Source: Anabaena sphaerica FACHB-251 (GTDB lineage Bacteria; Cyanobacteriota; Cyanobacteriia; Cyanobacteriales; Nostocaceae). Taken from it: a DNA stretch of 58,314 nucleotides. Location of the stretch: positions 1 to 58,314 of the forward strand of contig NZ_JACJQU010000027.1 in the NCBI RefSeq assembly GCF_014696825.1, given 5' to 3'. This document shows positions 1 to 8,854 of the stretch, piece after piece; positions within the stretch are counted from its first letter, which is position 1; the number at the start of each line of letters is the position of its first letter. The translations under genes were made by a program, and so were the position numbers. The notes beneath the pieces are model-generated. The model ran no database searches and had not been told where the DNA came from. It was given only the letters and a program-made list of their open reading frames with translations.

Positions 1-39
1 TTCACTCTCTGCTATTTCAATTTTAAAAGTACGGCTCAT
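1..39 (-). CDS. N-terminus of an unidentified gene, possibly an IS630-type transposase (partial)
   Basis: On the minus strand an ATG at 37-39 opens a reading frame of 13 codons (MSRTFKIEIAESE) that runs off the left edge. The peptide resembles the start of helix-turn-helix proteins of the IS630 transposase type in filamentous cyanobacteria, but 13 residues are too few to decide. A 144-bp repeat with transposon-like ends lies about 70 bp upstream, which fits a mobile element but does not prove it. Confidence 0.35.
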   Translation of the reverse strand, partial: MSRTFKIEIAESE

Positions 40-108
40 GGTTATTTTGATTTATCAAGTTTGTTTTCTCTATTATATGCAGCTTCATATTAAATTGGTA
101 TTAAAGGA

Positions 109-252
109 GTAAGTAAGTGGGCGTTAAAAAATATAATATAAACCTAACCCCCCAGCCCCCTTCCCTAGTAGGGAAGGGGGAGTCAAAGCCTCTCCCCTGG
201 TAGGGGAGAGGTTTGGAGAGAGGTTTTATATTTAATTGTGCCAAGTTACTTA
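109..252. repeat. 144-bp MITE-like repeat, copy 1
   Basis: This copy and the one at 4441-4584 have equal length and I see only two substitutions between them. The left end begins GTAAGTAAGTGGGCGTTAAA and the right end finishes CCAAGTTACTTA; reversed, the right end reads TAAGTAACTTGG followed by an AT-rich TAAATATAA, so the ends form an imperfect terminal inverted repeat. The interior is the C-rich and G-rich hairpin filler (AAGGGGGAG, GGTAGGGGAG) seen in many cyanobacterial intergenic elements. No coding capacity. Probably a non-autonomous miniature element. Confidence 0.75.
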
Positions 253-311
253 ATTGGTGATTGGTAATTAGTAATATTTGTTCTCCCTCCTGCCTCCTGA
301 CTCCTGCCTTC

Positions 312-1664
312 TCAAATCAATTTTGCTGATTCATAAAGTCTTTTAAAAATGGCTTTAATCTTAGTGCCATAATCTAAATCTGCAGACCATCTTCCTGATA
401 GTTGATCAACAGAAGGAGCAACACCCCTAGTCACAAATCTAAACCGGGGATCTACCTCCTGCTGTACCAAAGGTTCTAAACTAGCGTAGGCTTTTAAATG
501 TTGGATATGCGCCCTCACACCAATTCTGGCACTAGGAAAAGATGCTGCTTGTGATCCACCACCGATTGCTCCTAAACCTGCAAAGTTATTTTGTTGAGGT
601 TTAACATCAGTACCAAATCTTAAAAATCCAGTTTCTAGACACATTTGAGAAAAGGCAATATCATGATTTACACCTTCCAGAGTTGCTTCTTCTCGATAAA
701 GTTTGGGAAGATCGGGGAACTGTACCAGAGCATTTTCATTGTTATTCCTCAAAAATAGTTGTAGCTGTAGTTCTGTGGTATTGCCATTAGAAATAATTTG
801 TTCAATTTGTCCGGGACAAATGGTTAAAATTGAGCGGAGTTGAAGAGTTTTAGTCGCACTATCCCAGGCAATAGAAATATTAAAATCTCGCAGTTCAATG
901 GCTTTGATATAAACTACACGCCGATAGGTAACACGGTTAACATTAGGCGCTTTTGATAAATCAATCCGCAAACGATCTACTAAATCAATGGGAATATAAG
1001 AATTTCCATTAATTAATACCCCTTGTTCTGGATAATTTTGCCCATTAATGTTAATATTAATTGGCGGATAATTTGCTTCTACAGGAGTTCCTGGATTAGG
1101 ATCAACTCCTCGACTCCAAGCTATTAATCCATCAACAATTCCTAAAGCAAAATCACGACGACGAGTTTGTAACAAATTACGATCATCGGGACTGCTGAGA
1201 AAGCCTACTTGCATGACTAAAGCCGGAAGAGTGGTTCGGCGACAGAATTGCAAACTACCTAAGCCGCTATCTGTATCTGGTCTAACTCCGCGATTAGGTA
1301 ATTGAGGGACACGGCGCAACAATCCCATCAGCAACATTTCTGCATTTTGCTTGCGTTGATCATTGTTAGCAATATAAAAAACACTCGCTCCCCTTAGCGT
1401 AGGACTACTAGCAGCATCAGCTTCAATTTCTACAGCCACATCAATGGAACGAGCGCGAGAATTAATCCAGGTGATAGTTTCGGCTGCACTTAAATCATCA
1501 GGAACAGCTAAAACTTCGACAGTACGCGCCCTGAGTTCTGTTACAATCAAATCCCGCAACATAATCATTTCTTTGGCTTCAGTTGTACCACCTGCGATCG
1601 CACCGGGATCAATTCCGCCTGCTTCCCTGCCTCCATGCGCGGCTGAAATAAAAATACGTCCCAT
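312..1664 (-). CDS. Amidase_3-like plus glucosaminidase-domain cell-wall protein (possibly a TftA-type hormogonium tapered-terminus protein)
   Basis: 450 aa. Residues 1-190 have the fold signature of N-acetylmuramoyl-L-alanine amidases (AAHGG at the start, EAKEM, then QVGFLSSPDD); about 200-280 resemble a copper-amine-oxidase-N/stalk-like segment (ILINGNSYIPIDLVDRL type); about 310-450 match an endo-beta-N-acetylglucosaminidase domain (DIAFSQMCLETGFLRFG, NNFAGLGAIGGG, VRAHIQHLKAYAS) with a plausible catalytic Glu in CLETGF. The canonical amidase SIHANA motif reads EIEADA and the usual catalytic Glu before GFLS is Gln, so the amidase half may be inactive. A protein of this type was named TftA in Nostoc punctiforme for its role in tapered hormogonium ends; that identity is recalled, not tested. 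No signal peptide is visible. The ATG at 1664 is the only sensible start. It diverges from dnaG. Confidence 0.8.
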   Translation of the reverse strand: MGRIFISAAHGGREAGGIDPGAIAGGTTEAKEMIMLRDLIVTELRARTVEVLAVPDDLSAAETITWINSRARSIDVAVEIEADAASSPTLRGASVFYIANNDQRKQNAEMLLMGLLRRVPQLPNRGVRPDTDSGLGSLQFCRRTTLPALVMQVGFLSSPDDRNLLQTRRRDFALGIVDGLIAWSRGVDPNPGTPVEANYPPINININGQNYPEQGVLINGNSYIPIDLVDRLRIDLSKAPNVNRVTYRRVVYIKAIELRDFNISIAWDSATKTLQLRSILTICPGQIEQIISNGNTTELQLQLFLRNNNENALVQFPDLPKLYREEATLEGVNHDIAFSQMCLETGFLRFGTDVKPQQNNFAGLGAIGGGSQAASFPSARIGVRAHIQHLKAYASLEPLVQQEVDPRFRFVTRGVAPSVDQLSGRWSADLDYGTKIKAIFKRLYESAKLI

Positions 1665-1745
1665 TTTGATTATTCCCGTTGTTAAGCTCCAGCGTATGCA
1701 ATTTTAGCGATTATTTTGGGTCTAGGAACAAGAATTATAATAAGT

Positions 1746-1815
1746 CAGTGGTCATTGGTTATGAGTCATTAGTTATGAGTCATTAGTTATGAGTCATTAG
1801 TCATTAGTCATTGGT
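1746..1815. repeat. GTCATTAGT-type short repeat cluster
   Basis: Several near-tandem copies of a GTCATTAGTTATGA-like unit lie between the divergent amidase and dnaG genes. The same phrase recurs at 7511-7550 between ureG and ureF and at 19910-19925 between the two GDT1 genes. It is a dispersed AT-rich STRR-like sequence with no coding role. Confidence 0.7.
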
Positions 1816-1826
1816 AAATACCTCTT

Positions 1827-1924
1827 CCCAGTCCCCAGTTCCCAGTTCCCAGTCGCCAGTCCCCAGTCCCCAGTCCCCAGTCCCCAGTCCCCAGTCCCCA
1901 GTCCCCAGTCCCCAGTCCCCAGTC
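1827..1924. repeat. STRR: 14 tandem copies of CCCAGTY ending 2 bp before dnaG
   Basis: 98 bp equal exactly 14 heptamers, mostly CCCAGTC with a few CCCAGTT and one GCCAGTC. The array stops 2 bp short of the dnaG start codon and occupies the place where the Shine-Dalgarno sequence would be. Short tandemly repeated repetitive sequences of 7 bp are known in heterocystous cyanobacteria. The open frame through the array (from 1811) is a low-complexity artefact. Confidence 0.95.
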
Positions 1925-1926
1925 CT

Positions 1927-3840
1927 ATGCAAATACCCCGCTTACATCCAGACACAATTGAAGAAGTTAAACACCGGACTGATATTGTCGATGTAGTCTC
2001 GGAGTACGTAGTCTTACGGAAGCGCGGAAAGGATTTTGTTGGGTTATGCCCTTTTCATGATGAAAAAAGCCCCAGTTTTACAGTCAGTCCCAGCAAGCAG
2101 ATGTATTATTGCTTCGGTTGTCAAGCTGGAGGTAACGCGATTAAGTTTGTCATGGATTTGGGTAAACGCCAGTTTACGGAAGTAGTGCTAGATTTAGCAC
2201 GGCGTTACCAAGTACCTGTAAAAACCTTAGAACCTGAACAAAGACAAGAATTACAGCGTCAGTTGTCTTTGCGTGAGCAGTTATATGAAGTTTTAGCTTC
2301 TACAGCCCAATTCTATCAACACGCTCTTAGACAAAGCTTGGGACAAAAGGCGATGCAATATTTACAACAGCATCGTCAACTAAAAGCAGAAACAATTCAA
2401 CAATTTGGTTTAGGTTATGCTCCCGCAGGTTGGGAAACCTTGCATCGGTATTTGGTGGAAGATAAACATTATCCAGTGCAGTTGGTGGAAAAAGCGGGTT
2501 TGATTAAACCCCGAAAAGAAGGGGGCGGTTATTATGATGTATTCCGAGATAGGCTCATGATTCCTATCCGCGATGTTCAAGGAAGAGTAATTGCTTTTGG
2601 TGGGAGAACTTTAACTGAAGAACAACCAAAATATTTAAATTCTCCAGAAACAGAATTATTTAGTAAAGGTAAAACTTTATTTGCTTTAGATCAAGCCAAA
2701 GAGGGGATTTCTAAATCGGATCAAGCAGTAGTGGTAGAGGGATATTTTGATGCGATCGCTCTTCATGCAGCCGGAATTAATAACGCCGTTGCTTCCCTTG
2801 GTACAGCCTTAAGTATAGAACAAGTTCGTCTGTTATTGCGTTACACAGATTCAAAACAATTAATACTCAATTTTGATGCAGATAAAGCCGGAACCAATGC
2901 CGCAGAAAGAGCCATTGGTGAAATTGCTACACTAGCATATAAAGGCGAAGTGCAGTTAAAAATTCTTAACATCCCCGATGGTAAAGATGCTGATGAATAC
3001 TTACATAGTCATACAGCAGACGAATATCAGCAACTATTGGCAGATGCACCACTGTGGTTAAATTGGCAGATTGGGGAGATTATTAAAGACAGAGACTTGA
3101 GACAAGCCACTGATTTTCAAAAAGTTACACAAGAAATAGTCAAACTCTTGCAAAATATAGTTAATAGTGATACTCTTAATTACTATATTTCCTACTGTGC
3201 AGAAATACTCAGCTTAGGGGACGCTAGACTTATACCCCTACGAGTTGAGAACCTACTAACTCAAATTGCACCCGCTAGTGTGCAAACTCCATCATTGCGG
3301 TTTCGCAAACAGGAGTCTAAAACGCCGAAGCTATCTCTAGTAACCACTGAACGTAGTTTATTAGAAAAAGCAGAGGCGTTATTATTGCGAATTTTTTTAC
3401 ATTGTCCCGAACAACGTCAAGTAATATTTGAAGAATTAGAAGAGCGAAACTTAGAATTTAGCCTTTCTCATCATCGTTTTTTGTGGCAACAGAGTTTAGA
3501 ATTTCCCTTAGAAGAGCTTGATTTAATTTCTAATTTACAAAATCGGTATTTAGAATCAGGAGAAGATTTAGCAATAGTTTCCCATTTATTTCATTTAAAT
3601 GAGAAAAGTAAGCATGATGATATACTGCGTACTCCCCAATTAGTGCAAGCAACTCTAGCTTCTATGGAAATAGTTTTGAGAGAAAAACGTTATCGTCATT
3701 TTATGGAACTGTGGGAGAAAATAGATATACAAGCTGAACCAGATAAATATAAATCTTATGCAGATGCTATATATGCTGAAAAAATGCGGATACAAGTATT
3801 AGATAAACAAAGGTCATTTTCCATAGCCGAATTATTTTAA
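1927..3840 (+). CDS. dnaG: DNA primase DnaG
   Basis: 637 aa, normal size for a cyanobacterial primase; it makes RNA primers at the replication fork. The CHC2 zinc finger is complete: Cys41, His44, Cys62, Cys65 (CPFH ... YYCFGC). The catalytic Toprim core follows, with [12 protein letters not shown] near residue 268 and [12 protein letters not shown] near 315. The C-terminal helicase-binding region is present. The start [15 protein letters not shown] is the conserved family start, so translation begins directly after a heptamer array, with no Shine-Dalgarno visible. The downstream Uma2 pseudogene begins 27 bp after the stop and is not functionally related. Confidence 0.98.
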   Translation: MQIPRLHPDTIEEVKHRTDIVDVVSEYVVLRKRGKDFVGLCPFHDEKSPSFTVSPSKQMYYCFGCQAGGNAIKFVMDLGKRQFTEVVLDLARRYQVPVKTLEPEQRQELQRQLSLREQLYEVLASTAQFYQHALRQSLGQKAMQYLQQHRQLKAETIQQFGLGYAPAGWETLHRYLVEDKHYPVQLVEKAGLIKPRKEGGGYYDVFRDRLMIPIRDVQGRVIAFGGRTLTEEQPKYLNSPETELFSKGKTLFALDQAKEGISKSDQAVVVEGYFDAIALHAAGINNAVASLGTALSIEQVRLLLRYTDSKQLILNFDADKAGTNAAERAIGEIATLAYKGEVQLKILNIPDGKDADEYLHSHTADEYQQLLADAPLWLNWQIGEIIKDRDLRQATDFQKVTQEIVKLLQNIVNSDTLNYYISYCAEILSLGDARLIPLRVENLLTQIAPASVQTPSLRFRKQESKTPKLSLVTTERSLLEKAEALLLRIFLHCPEQRQVIFEELEERNLEFSLSHHRFLWQQSLEFPLEELDLISNLQNRYLESGEDLAIVSHLFHLNEKSKHDDILRTPQLVQATLASMEIVLREKRYRHFMELWEKIDIQAEPDKYKSYADAIYAEKMRIQVLDKQRSFSIAELF

Positions 3841-3867
3841 TCAAATAATAGGGAGTATACTAATTCT

Positions 3868-4444
3868 ATGAAAATGCAAACTAATATCCAAGAAATCAAA
3901 ACAGTTACAGCCTATTATACCCCAGAAGAATATTTAGAACTGGAAGAAAAATCACAGTATAAAAATGAATATAGAAATGGAGAAATTATACCTGTTACTG
4001 GGGGAACAACAAATCATAATAAACTGGCATTAAATTTAGCTACTGGTCTGAATTTGGCATTATAATGATTTCAAGTATGAAGTTTATATTGGAGATGTCA
4101 AACTGTGGATACCACGCTATCAGGAATTTACTTATCCTAATGTTATGGTAATAGTAGGTGAGCCTGTTTATTATGGCACAAACACTACAATAGTTACCAA
4201 TCCTGTATTAATTTCTGAAGTCTTATCTAAATCTACAAAAGACTATGACCGAGGTGATAAATTTCTTTATTATCGTTCAATTCCCGAATTTAAAGAATAT
4301 ATTATGATTGACCAAAATCAACATTATGTAATGCAATATGTCAAAAATAATGAAAATCAATGGCTTTTGACAGAGTATGAAACAGAAGAAGCTATTTTAA
4401 AACTTTCATCAATTAACCTTCAATTATCTTTAAAACAACTGTAA
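3868..4444 (+). pseudogene. Uma2-family (DUF820) endonuclease, frameshifted
   Basis: The first frame (3868-4065) gives 65 residues with the Uma2 N-terminus (TPEEYLELEEKSQYKNEYRN) and stops after LNLAL. The rest continues in another frame from about 4066: KLWIPRYQEFTYPNVMVI, then PVLISEVLSKSTKDYDRGDK and YRSIPEFKEYIMID, ending at 4444. Together they rebuild one ordinary ~190-residue PD-(D/E)xK-fold Uma2 protein, so a single indel near 4060-4068 broke it. The second half has a plausible ATG at 4145, but a lone C-terminal half would lack part of the fold. Function of the family in cyanobacteria is poorly known. The stop codon lies inside the left end of the second 144-bp repeat. Confidence 0.85.
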
Positions 4445-4584
4445 GTAAGTGGGCGTTAAAAAATATAATATAAACCTAACCCCCCAGCCCCCTTCCCTAC
4501 TAGGGAAGGGGGAGTCAAAGCCTCTCCCCTGGTAGGGGAGAGGTTTGGAGAGAGGTTTTATATTTCATTGTGCCAAGTTACTTA
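4441..4584. repeat. 144-bp MITE-like repeat, copy 2
   Basis: Near-identical to 109-252 and in the same orientation (differences seen: GTAGGG/CTAGGG within the first hairpin and TTAATT/TTCATT near the right end). Its left end overlaps the last codon and stop of the broken Uma2 gene (TAA at 4442-4444), so insertion may have altered that gene's 3' end. Confidence 0.8.
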
Positions 4585-4635
4585 TAATAAAATTAACTTT
4601 TTAGAAAAAATAGAGTAAATAGATTATCTTTTTAT

Positions 4636-4769
4636 CTCGTTCCCAGTCTGAGACTGGGAATGCTATTAAAGAGGTTCTACCTCTGCTTTATTTTAAGGCA
4701 GAGCCTTCCAAACTTCATTCCCATACAGAGTATGGGAACGAGAATTAAACAGAGTATGGGAATGAGAAT
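4636..4769. repeat. Palindromic repetitive element with CTCGTTCCCA ends
   Basis: Begins CTCGTTCCCAGTCTGAGACT and ends TATGGGAACGAG, giving complementary ends about 107 bp apart, with an internal hairpin (GGTTCTACCTCTGC / GGCAGAGCC). The right end is duplicated: ACAGAGTATGGGAACGAGAA at 4725 is repeated at 4748 with one change. Elements with these ends are common between cyanobacterial genes; this one sits 3' of the minus-strand formamidase-like gene. Confidence 0.75.
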
Positions 4770-4780
4770 TAATAGATTTA

Positions 4781-5746
4781 CTAAATTAAATTCACCTTAG
4801 TAAAAATTGATTTAGACAACATACCATGTACCCCCTTTTGCGGACTATTAACAACTTGAGTGATATGAAAATTCACCGCTAAACTACATAAAACGTAAGC
4901 ATCTTCTGGTGATAAATTGGTGAAGCGTTCTAGAAAATAAATCATATTCTTTAAAGCCAATTCCAAAGCATCATCTAAGGTTTCTGCAAAACCCATGGTG
5001 ATGAAATCTGTAGGCGTTTCTGCTATTGGTGTTGCCAACTGTAAATCTTTCCGCAGTATGAGTTTAATTCTGCCATTCATAGATGTTTCAAGAGCAGTTA
5101 CATTTACTTCCCCATCTCCTTGTGCAGAATGTCCATCACCAATAGAAAATAATGCACCGGGAAGATATATTGGTAAAAATAACCGCGAACCTGCTTGTAA
5201 TTGACGGTTGTCAATGTTGCCACCATAAGCACCTGGAGGTATAGAGTTACGGGAGTTTTCTGGGGTAGCAACTCCTAAAATGCCAAAAAAAGGTGTGAGG
5301 GGAATTTGGATATTTGAACCTAGAGGAAATTCTGCAAAATTATTTTCTAAATCGAGGGGGATAAATCTTAATGCAGCTTGAGGAAACTGCTGTGGTAATG
5401 CTCCCCAACCTGCACGAATAGCGTTAAAACCAACAGATAAACTGGGTGAAATAGCCTCTAATTGTACTTCTAAAACATCCCCTGGTTCGGCATTGCGGAT
5501 GTAAATTGGTCCGGTGAGTAAATGGGGTCCTGCTGCTATTTTCCGTTCTGGTGGTAAATTTTGACAGATATCAATAAGTTCTGGTGTGAGAAACTCTGGT
5601 GGTGCTTTGTCGTAAACGTAATAACCTGTGTATGTTTCTACGTCTATTGTGTCATGAGAACCAACAAATAATGCTGGTTCTAATAAATGAGAGAAGCCAC
5701 CTAAATGTACAGTTTTTTTGGTAGCTTTTAAAATGTGGTGAGTCAT
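4781..5746 (-). CDS. Acetamidase/formamidase family protein
   Basis: 321 aa, the usual size of the FmdA_AmdA family, which hydrolyses formamide or short amides to ammonia plus an acid. Recognisable family blocks are the N-terminal HLGGFS.., GPIYIRNAEPGDVLEVQL near residue 95, FGILGVATP, SIPPGAYGGNIDNRQL, LFSIGDGHSAQGDGEVNVTA (metal/active-site block) and LCSLAVNFHITQVVN near the C-terminus. Substrate cannot be read from sequence. It is co-directional with the urease accessory genes further upstream, which fits a shared role in nitrogen scavenging, though the lipase gene lies between. The start follows a short A-rich leader; ATG at 5746 fits the family. Confidence 0.88.
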   Translation of the reverse strand: MTHHILKATKKTVHLGGFSHLLEPALFVGSHDTIDVETYTGYYVYDKAPPEFLTPELIDICQNLPPERKIAAGPHLLTGPIYIRNAEPGDVLEVQLEAISPSLSVGFNAIRAGWGALPQQFPQAALRFIPLDLENNFAEFPLGSNIQIPLTPFFGILGVATPENSRNSIPPGAYGGNIDNRQLQAGSRLFLPIYLPGALFSIGDGHSAQGDGEVNVTALETSMNGRIKLILRKDLQLATPIAETPTDFITMGFAETLDDALELALKNMIYFLERFTNLSPEDAYVLCSLAVNFHITQVVNSPQKGVHGMLSKSIFTKVNLI

Positions 5747-5795
5747 TTTTGCAGATGCTTATCGACTGATAACAGGGGGTTTTTGATTTCCAGAA

Positions 5796-6557
5796 TTATC
5801 TAGTTAATTTTTGTTTGAGGGAACTAATATAATCGCCGATTGCATGATCTCGAAATCGAGCAGAAAGGAAATTTAAACTAAATCTAGAACCGATTCGCAA
5901 TTCTTTATCTACATGACTATATCCTTGCCACCATCTGGGTAATTCAGGTACTATATCCATGCCATGAACAAATCGATAACTTTTTATAACTCTTTCATTA
6001 TAAGATGTGCTAAATCCATTATTTCCCACTTTTGGCGCTCCAAATGTATAGGCTTCTACGGAGGATAATTGAGCTTTAAAATTATATTGAATATCTACAG
6101 CACATAAGGTTGCTAATGCTCCTCCTAAACTGTGTCCAGTTACGGTAATCTTAGAAATATTATTCTTTCGGATATATTCATGAATATCATCTCTGACCGA
6201 AAAGTAAGCCTCGATAAAACCACGATGCATTAAGGAACCTGATTTGTTCTCTGTTAAATATGGATAGATTTTTTCTTTTTGGGCAACAATTTCTTCTTTA
6301 ATTATTTGCTTATCAAATTCTCTATGTTCCTGACGAGTATCAAAGTTTGTTCTCCAGTCAAAAGATGAGTCACTACCACGGAAGACGATAGTAATTCCGG
6401 ATGAATCTGTTAAAATAGCAAATTGAGTATCGGTAGTGTCTTTGCTAAAGAGAATTGGTTTTTCAGTCCAATTGCTAAAGACAATTTTAGAAAAGTCTTG
6501 ATAAATTTCCTGACAGGAAACTGCCATTTTGAATGCTTTGGAATAATCAACTGTCAT
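5796..6557 (-). CDS. Class 3 lipase family alpha/beta hydrolase
   Basis: 253 aa from the ATG at 6557 (MTVDYSKAF). An upstream TTG would add 17 residues, but AAGGA sits 8 nt before this ATG, which decides the start. The nucleophile motif GHSLGG (VTVTGHSLGGALATL) is clear, with FRGSDSSFDWRTNF before it (oxyanion region) and FGAPKVGN and DIVPELP..YSHV after it, supplying the Asp and His region of a lipase_3 triad. No signal peptide is evident, so a cytosolic or membrane-associated role on acylglycerols is likely but unproven. Confidence 0.85.
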   Translation of the reverse strand: MTVDYSKAFKMAVSCQEIYQDFSKIVFSNWTEKPILFSKDTTDTQFAILTDSSGITIVFRGSDSSFDWRTNFDTRQEHREFDKQIIKEEIVAQKEKIYPYLTENKSGSLMHRGFIEAYFSVRDDIHEYIRKNNISKITVTGHSLGGALATLCAVDIQYNFKAQLSSVEAYTFGAPKVGNNGFSTSYNERVIKSYRFVHGMDIVPELPRWWQGYSHVDKELRIGSRFSLNFLSARFRDHAIGDYISSLKQKLTR

Positions 6558-6908
6558 TACTGTGTCCTTATAAAAAAGTGTGAACCAATATACAGATGTT
6601 TCCGGCAACGTGTCTGTATTTTGGGTGATTTGACGGATATCATATCATTGTTTATTTACAAACGACTAGAGTACAGCCAAAAATTTTCTGCGTTATCAGT
6701 TTTAGCAATGCCAAACCCATACTAAAAAACCTAATACTCAAGTCCCCGACTTCTTTGAGAAATCAGGGATTTATCTCCTGGAATTGTGTCAGACTTATAT
6801 AGCAGGTGACAAAGTTGAAAGCCTGTTTGTGTCCTAACCACCTTGGCAGTTGCTATAACTAAAAAGGCTATCAATACAAAGGTTAAGAAATTACCAAAAA
6901 TTCAAAGT
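6558..6908. other. 351-bp gap with one dispersed hairpin
   Basis: No gene supported on either strand. It holds a copy of the dispersed hairpin at 6743-6770 (TCCCCGACTTCTTT / AAATCAGGGA), lying 5' of the lipase and 3' of ureG, where it could end ureG transcripts. The remainder is AT-rich unique sequence in which I see nothing. Confidence 0.6.
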
Positions 6909-7517
6909 TTAGCAAATTTGTGTGGTAACGAAGTTAATAACATCTGCTAATCCGGTTTTGGTTTTTAAGTTGGTGAAAATAAAGGGTTTATCACCACGCA
7001 TTTTCTTTGCGTCTGTTTCCATCACTTTTAAATCAGCGCCAACATAGGGTGCAAGGTCAGTTTTATTAATGACTAATAAATCAGATTTAGTGATACCTGG
7101 TCCACCTTTGCGGGGAATTTTATCACCAGCAGCAACGTCTATTACATATATTGTTAAATCTACTAATTCGGGACTAAAGGTAGCTGCCAAATTATCACCA
7201 CCACTTTCTAAAAAGACTAAGTCTAAATCTATAAATTTTTCTTCTAGTTGTTCAATTGCGGCTAAATTCATGGAAGCATCTTCGCGAATAGCGGTATGGG
7301 GACAACCTCCTGTTTCTACTCCTAAAATACGATCGCTCTCCAAAGCCTGAGAACGCACTAAAAACTGAGCATCCTCTTGAGTATATATATCATTGGTAAC
7401 GACTGCCAATTTATACTCTTCCCGCAATGCTTTACACAAAGCATCCACCAAAGCCGTTTTTCCCGAACCTACAGGTCCAGCTACTCCTACTCGAAAAGCA
7501 TTCATAGAATTAGTCAT
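6909..7517 (-). CDS. ureG: Urease accessory GTPase UreG
   Basis: 202 aa. UreG is the SIMIBI-class GTPase that hands nickel to apo-urease in a complex with UreF/UreD. P-loop GPVGSGKT at 14-21, the invariant nickel-binding CPH in [15 protein letters not shown], the [15 protein letters not shown] block, and NKTD for guanine specificity are all intact. Two ATGs compete: 7517 ([10 protein letters not shown]) and 7505 (MNAFRV); neither has a clear Shine-Dalgarno and family starts favour the second. It is the last of the ureE-ureF-ureG run; about 90 bp containing STRR-like sequence separates it from ureF. Confidence 0.97.
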   Translation of the reverse strand: MTNSMNAFRVGVAGPVGSGKTALVDALCKALREEYKLAVVTNDIYTQEDAQFLVRSQALESDRILGVETGGCPHTAIREDASMNLAAIEQLEEKFIDLDLVFLESGGDNLAATFSPELVDLTIYVIDVAAGDKIPRKGGPGITKSDLLVINKTDLAPYVGADLKVMETDAKKMRGDKPFIFTNLKTKTGLADVINFVTTQIC

Positions 7518-7606
7518 TAGTTATTAGTCATTACTCATTAGTCATTGGTAAAAATCTTCTCTCCCTGTTCCCTGCTCCCCTGCGTCTTCTTCCTGTCACT
7601 TTTCCC

Positions 7607-8296
7607 CTAACTCCTAAATAACCTTGTATATTGGGTTTCATGCTGCATACTAGCTAAAGATAAGCCCCAACTACAACAAGCTAGGTTATCATCTTCTAAG
7701 GTGAGAATTTCTGACATTGTAATATTTAATAATGTTTGTAACCCCAATAATAATTCTTGTCCAGCGGTTTGACCAAGGGGAATAAGTTTGACTCCAGCAG
7801 TAATTAAATTATTGACCCAACTATGCAGATATGCTAATAACGCAGCATGAGTATTAATTTGCCAATGAGCGCAAGCAATCCCAAAAGCGATCGCATAATT
7901 GCAAGGATAGCCGACAGCAGTAGCTAATGGTACAGTTTCTGGCGCAAGTTTACTTAATAATTGGATGAGCGATCGCCCCATTTGCCAACTAGCAGCGCGT
8001 AACTCTTCTGCATCTCTCACCGCAGATAACCATAAATTCCATCTTTGTAAACCTTCCAAATTACCAATTTTTGCAGCTTCTAAAGCCCTGATCATCACTA
8101 CAGCATCTATGCGAATTGACCCATATTTCAACTCAGCTTCTATCCAATGTTTTAGGCTATTTGTATTATTAATAGTGCCATTTTCCACCAACATTTCTAG
8201 CCCTTCCGAATAGCCATAAGCTCCCACTGGTAAAGCTGGACTAGCCAATTGTAAAATAGATAAAAAATGGCTATGAGTGAGAGTGATGGTTTCCAT
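7607..8296 (-). CDS. ureF: Urease accessory protein UreF
   Basis: 229 aa, all-helical UreF, the scaffold/GTPase-regulating partner of UreG and UreD in urease activation. Family landmarks: [20 protein letters not shown] near the N-terminus, ASWQMGRSL in the middle, [18 protein letters not shown], and the conserved C-terminal tail [15 protein letters not shown]. The gene starts inside the 3' end of ureE (26-bp overlap), a sign of translational coupling. The real start [14 protein letters not shown] is the only Met compatible with this overlap. Confidence 0.96.
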   Translation of the reverse strand: METITLTHSHFLSILQLASPALPVGAYGYSEGLEMLVENGTINNTNSLKHWIEAELKYGSIRIDAVVMIRALEAAKIGNLEGLQRWNLWLSAVRDAEELRAASWQMGRSLIQLLSKLAPETVPLATAVGYPCNYAIAFGIACAHWQINTHAALLAYLHSWVNNLITAGVKLIPLGQTAGQELLLGLQTLLNITMSEILTLEDDNLACCSWGLSLASMQHETQYTRLFRS

Positions 8297-8732
8297 AAGC
8301 TCCTAATTCTGGTTGAAAAGGTACAACTTCTTCCTTAATTTCTAAACCCAATTTTTTCAACATTGTGAGTAAAACTGAATCGGGAGACAAGCGTAAATAA
8401 TTTGGCGTAATTTCCACAGGTACATGACGATTGCCCAAATGATAAGCAGCCCTTAATAACAGTAAAGGTGTGTGTGCAACTACAGTTAAAACAGGTTCAG
8501 GTTTAGCAACAATTCTGATGGAATTGCTTTGACTTTCATCTGCTAGAATATCACCGTTATGTAAAACTGTGCCTCTCGGTAAACGCAAAAATACCACCTT
8601 CCCATCTTCCCATGTAAACCGATGACGGCTACGGGTACGTTCTTCAGCAGTGAGTGGGAGAGTGAAATTAACCACAGCATTAATATCAGGAGGTTTCAGT
8701 TGCGTTAACGTCAGCATCATTGAGGAAATCAT
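8271..8732 (-). CDS. ureE: Urease accessory nickel chaperone UreE
   Basis: 153 aa. UreE is a dimeric metallochaperone that supplies Ni(II) to the UreG/UreF/UreD complex. The N-terminal beta domain has the [20 protein letters not shown] block; the C-terminal domain has [24 protein letters not shown]-type sequence with the conserved metal-binding His, and ends GNHHSHS, a short His-rich tail rather than the long poly-His tails of some bacteria. A second start at codon 6 ([10 protein letters not shown]) is possible. First gene of the overlapping ureEFG set; ureD and the ureABC structural genes are not in the window. Confidence 0.95.
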   Translation of the reverse strand: MISSMMLTLTQLKPPDINAVVNFTLPLTAEERTRSRHRFTWEDGKVVFLRLPRGTVLHNGDILADESQSNSIRIVAKPEPVLTVVAHTPLLLLRAAYHLGNRHVPVEITPNYLRLSPDSVLLTMLKKLGLEIKEEVVPFQPELGAYGNHHSHS

Positions 8733-8799
8733 TTATAGATATCTTTGTGAATTTTAAGCCCTGATGGTGCAACAAAACAACAAAAATCTCAAAAAACAA

Positions 8800-8827
8800 A
8801 TCCCCGAATTCTTTGAGAAGTCAGGGA
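8800..8827. terminator. Dispersed hairpin between ureE and the cupin gene
   Basis: TCCCCGAATTCTTTGAGAAG followed by TCAGGGAT forms a stem-loop of the same family as those at 6743, 21311, 34004 and 41812. It lies 3' of the minus-strand cupin gene and may terminate it, though it lacks a long T-run. Confidence 0.5.
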
Positions 8828-8854
8828 TTTATATCTTGCCTGCGCCTTTTGTGT

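Noticed and set aside
1827-1924. Heptamer arrays as CRISPR repeats
   Set aside because: There are no spacers; units are 7 bp and directly adjacent, so these are STRRs.
1811-1996. 61-aa frame through the CCCAGTC array
   Set aside because: It is a pure translation of the 7-bp repeat and overlaps the dnaG start in another frame.
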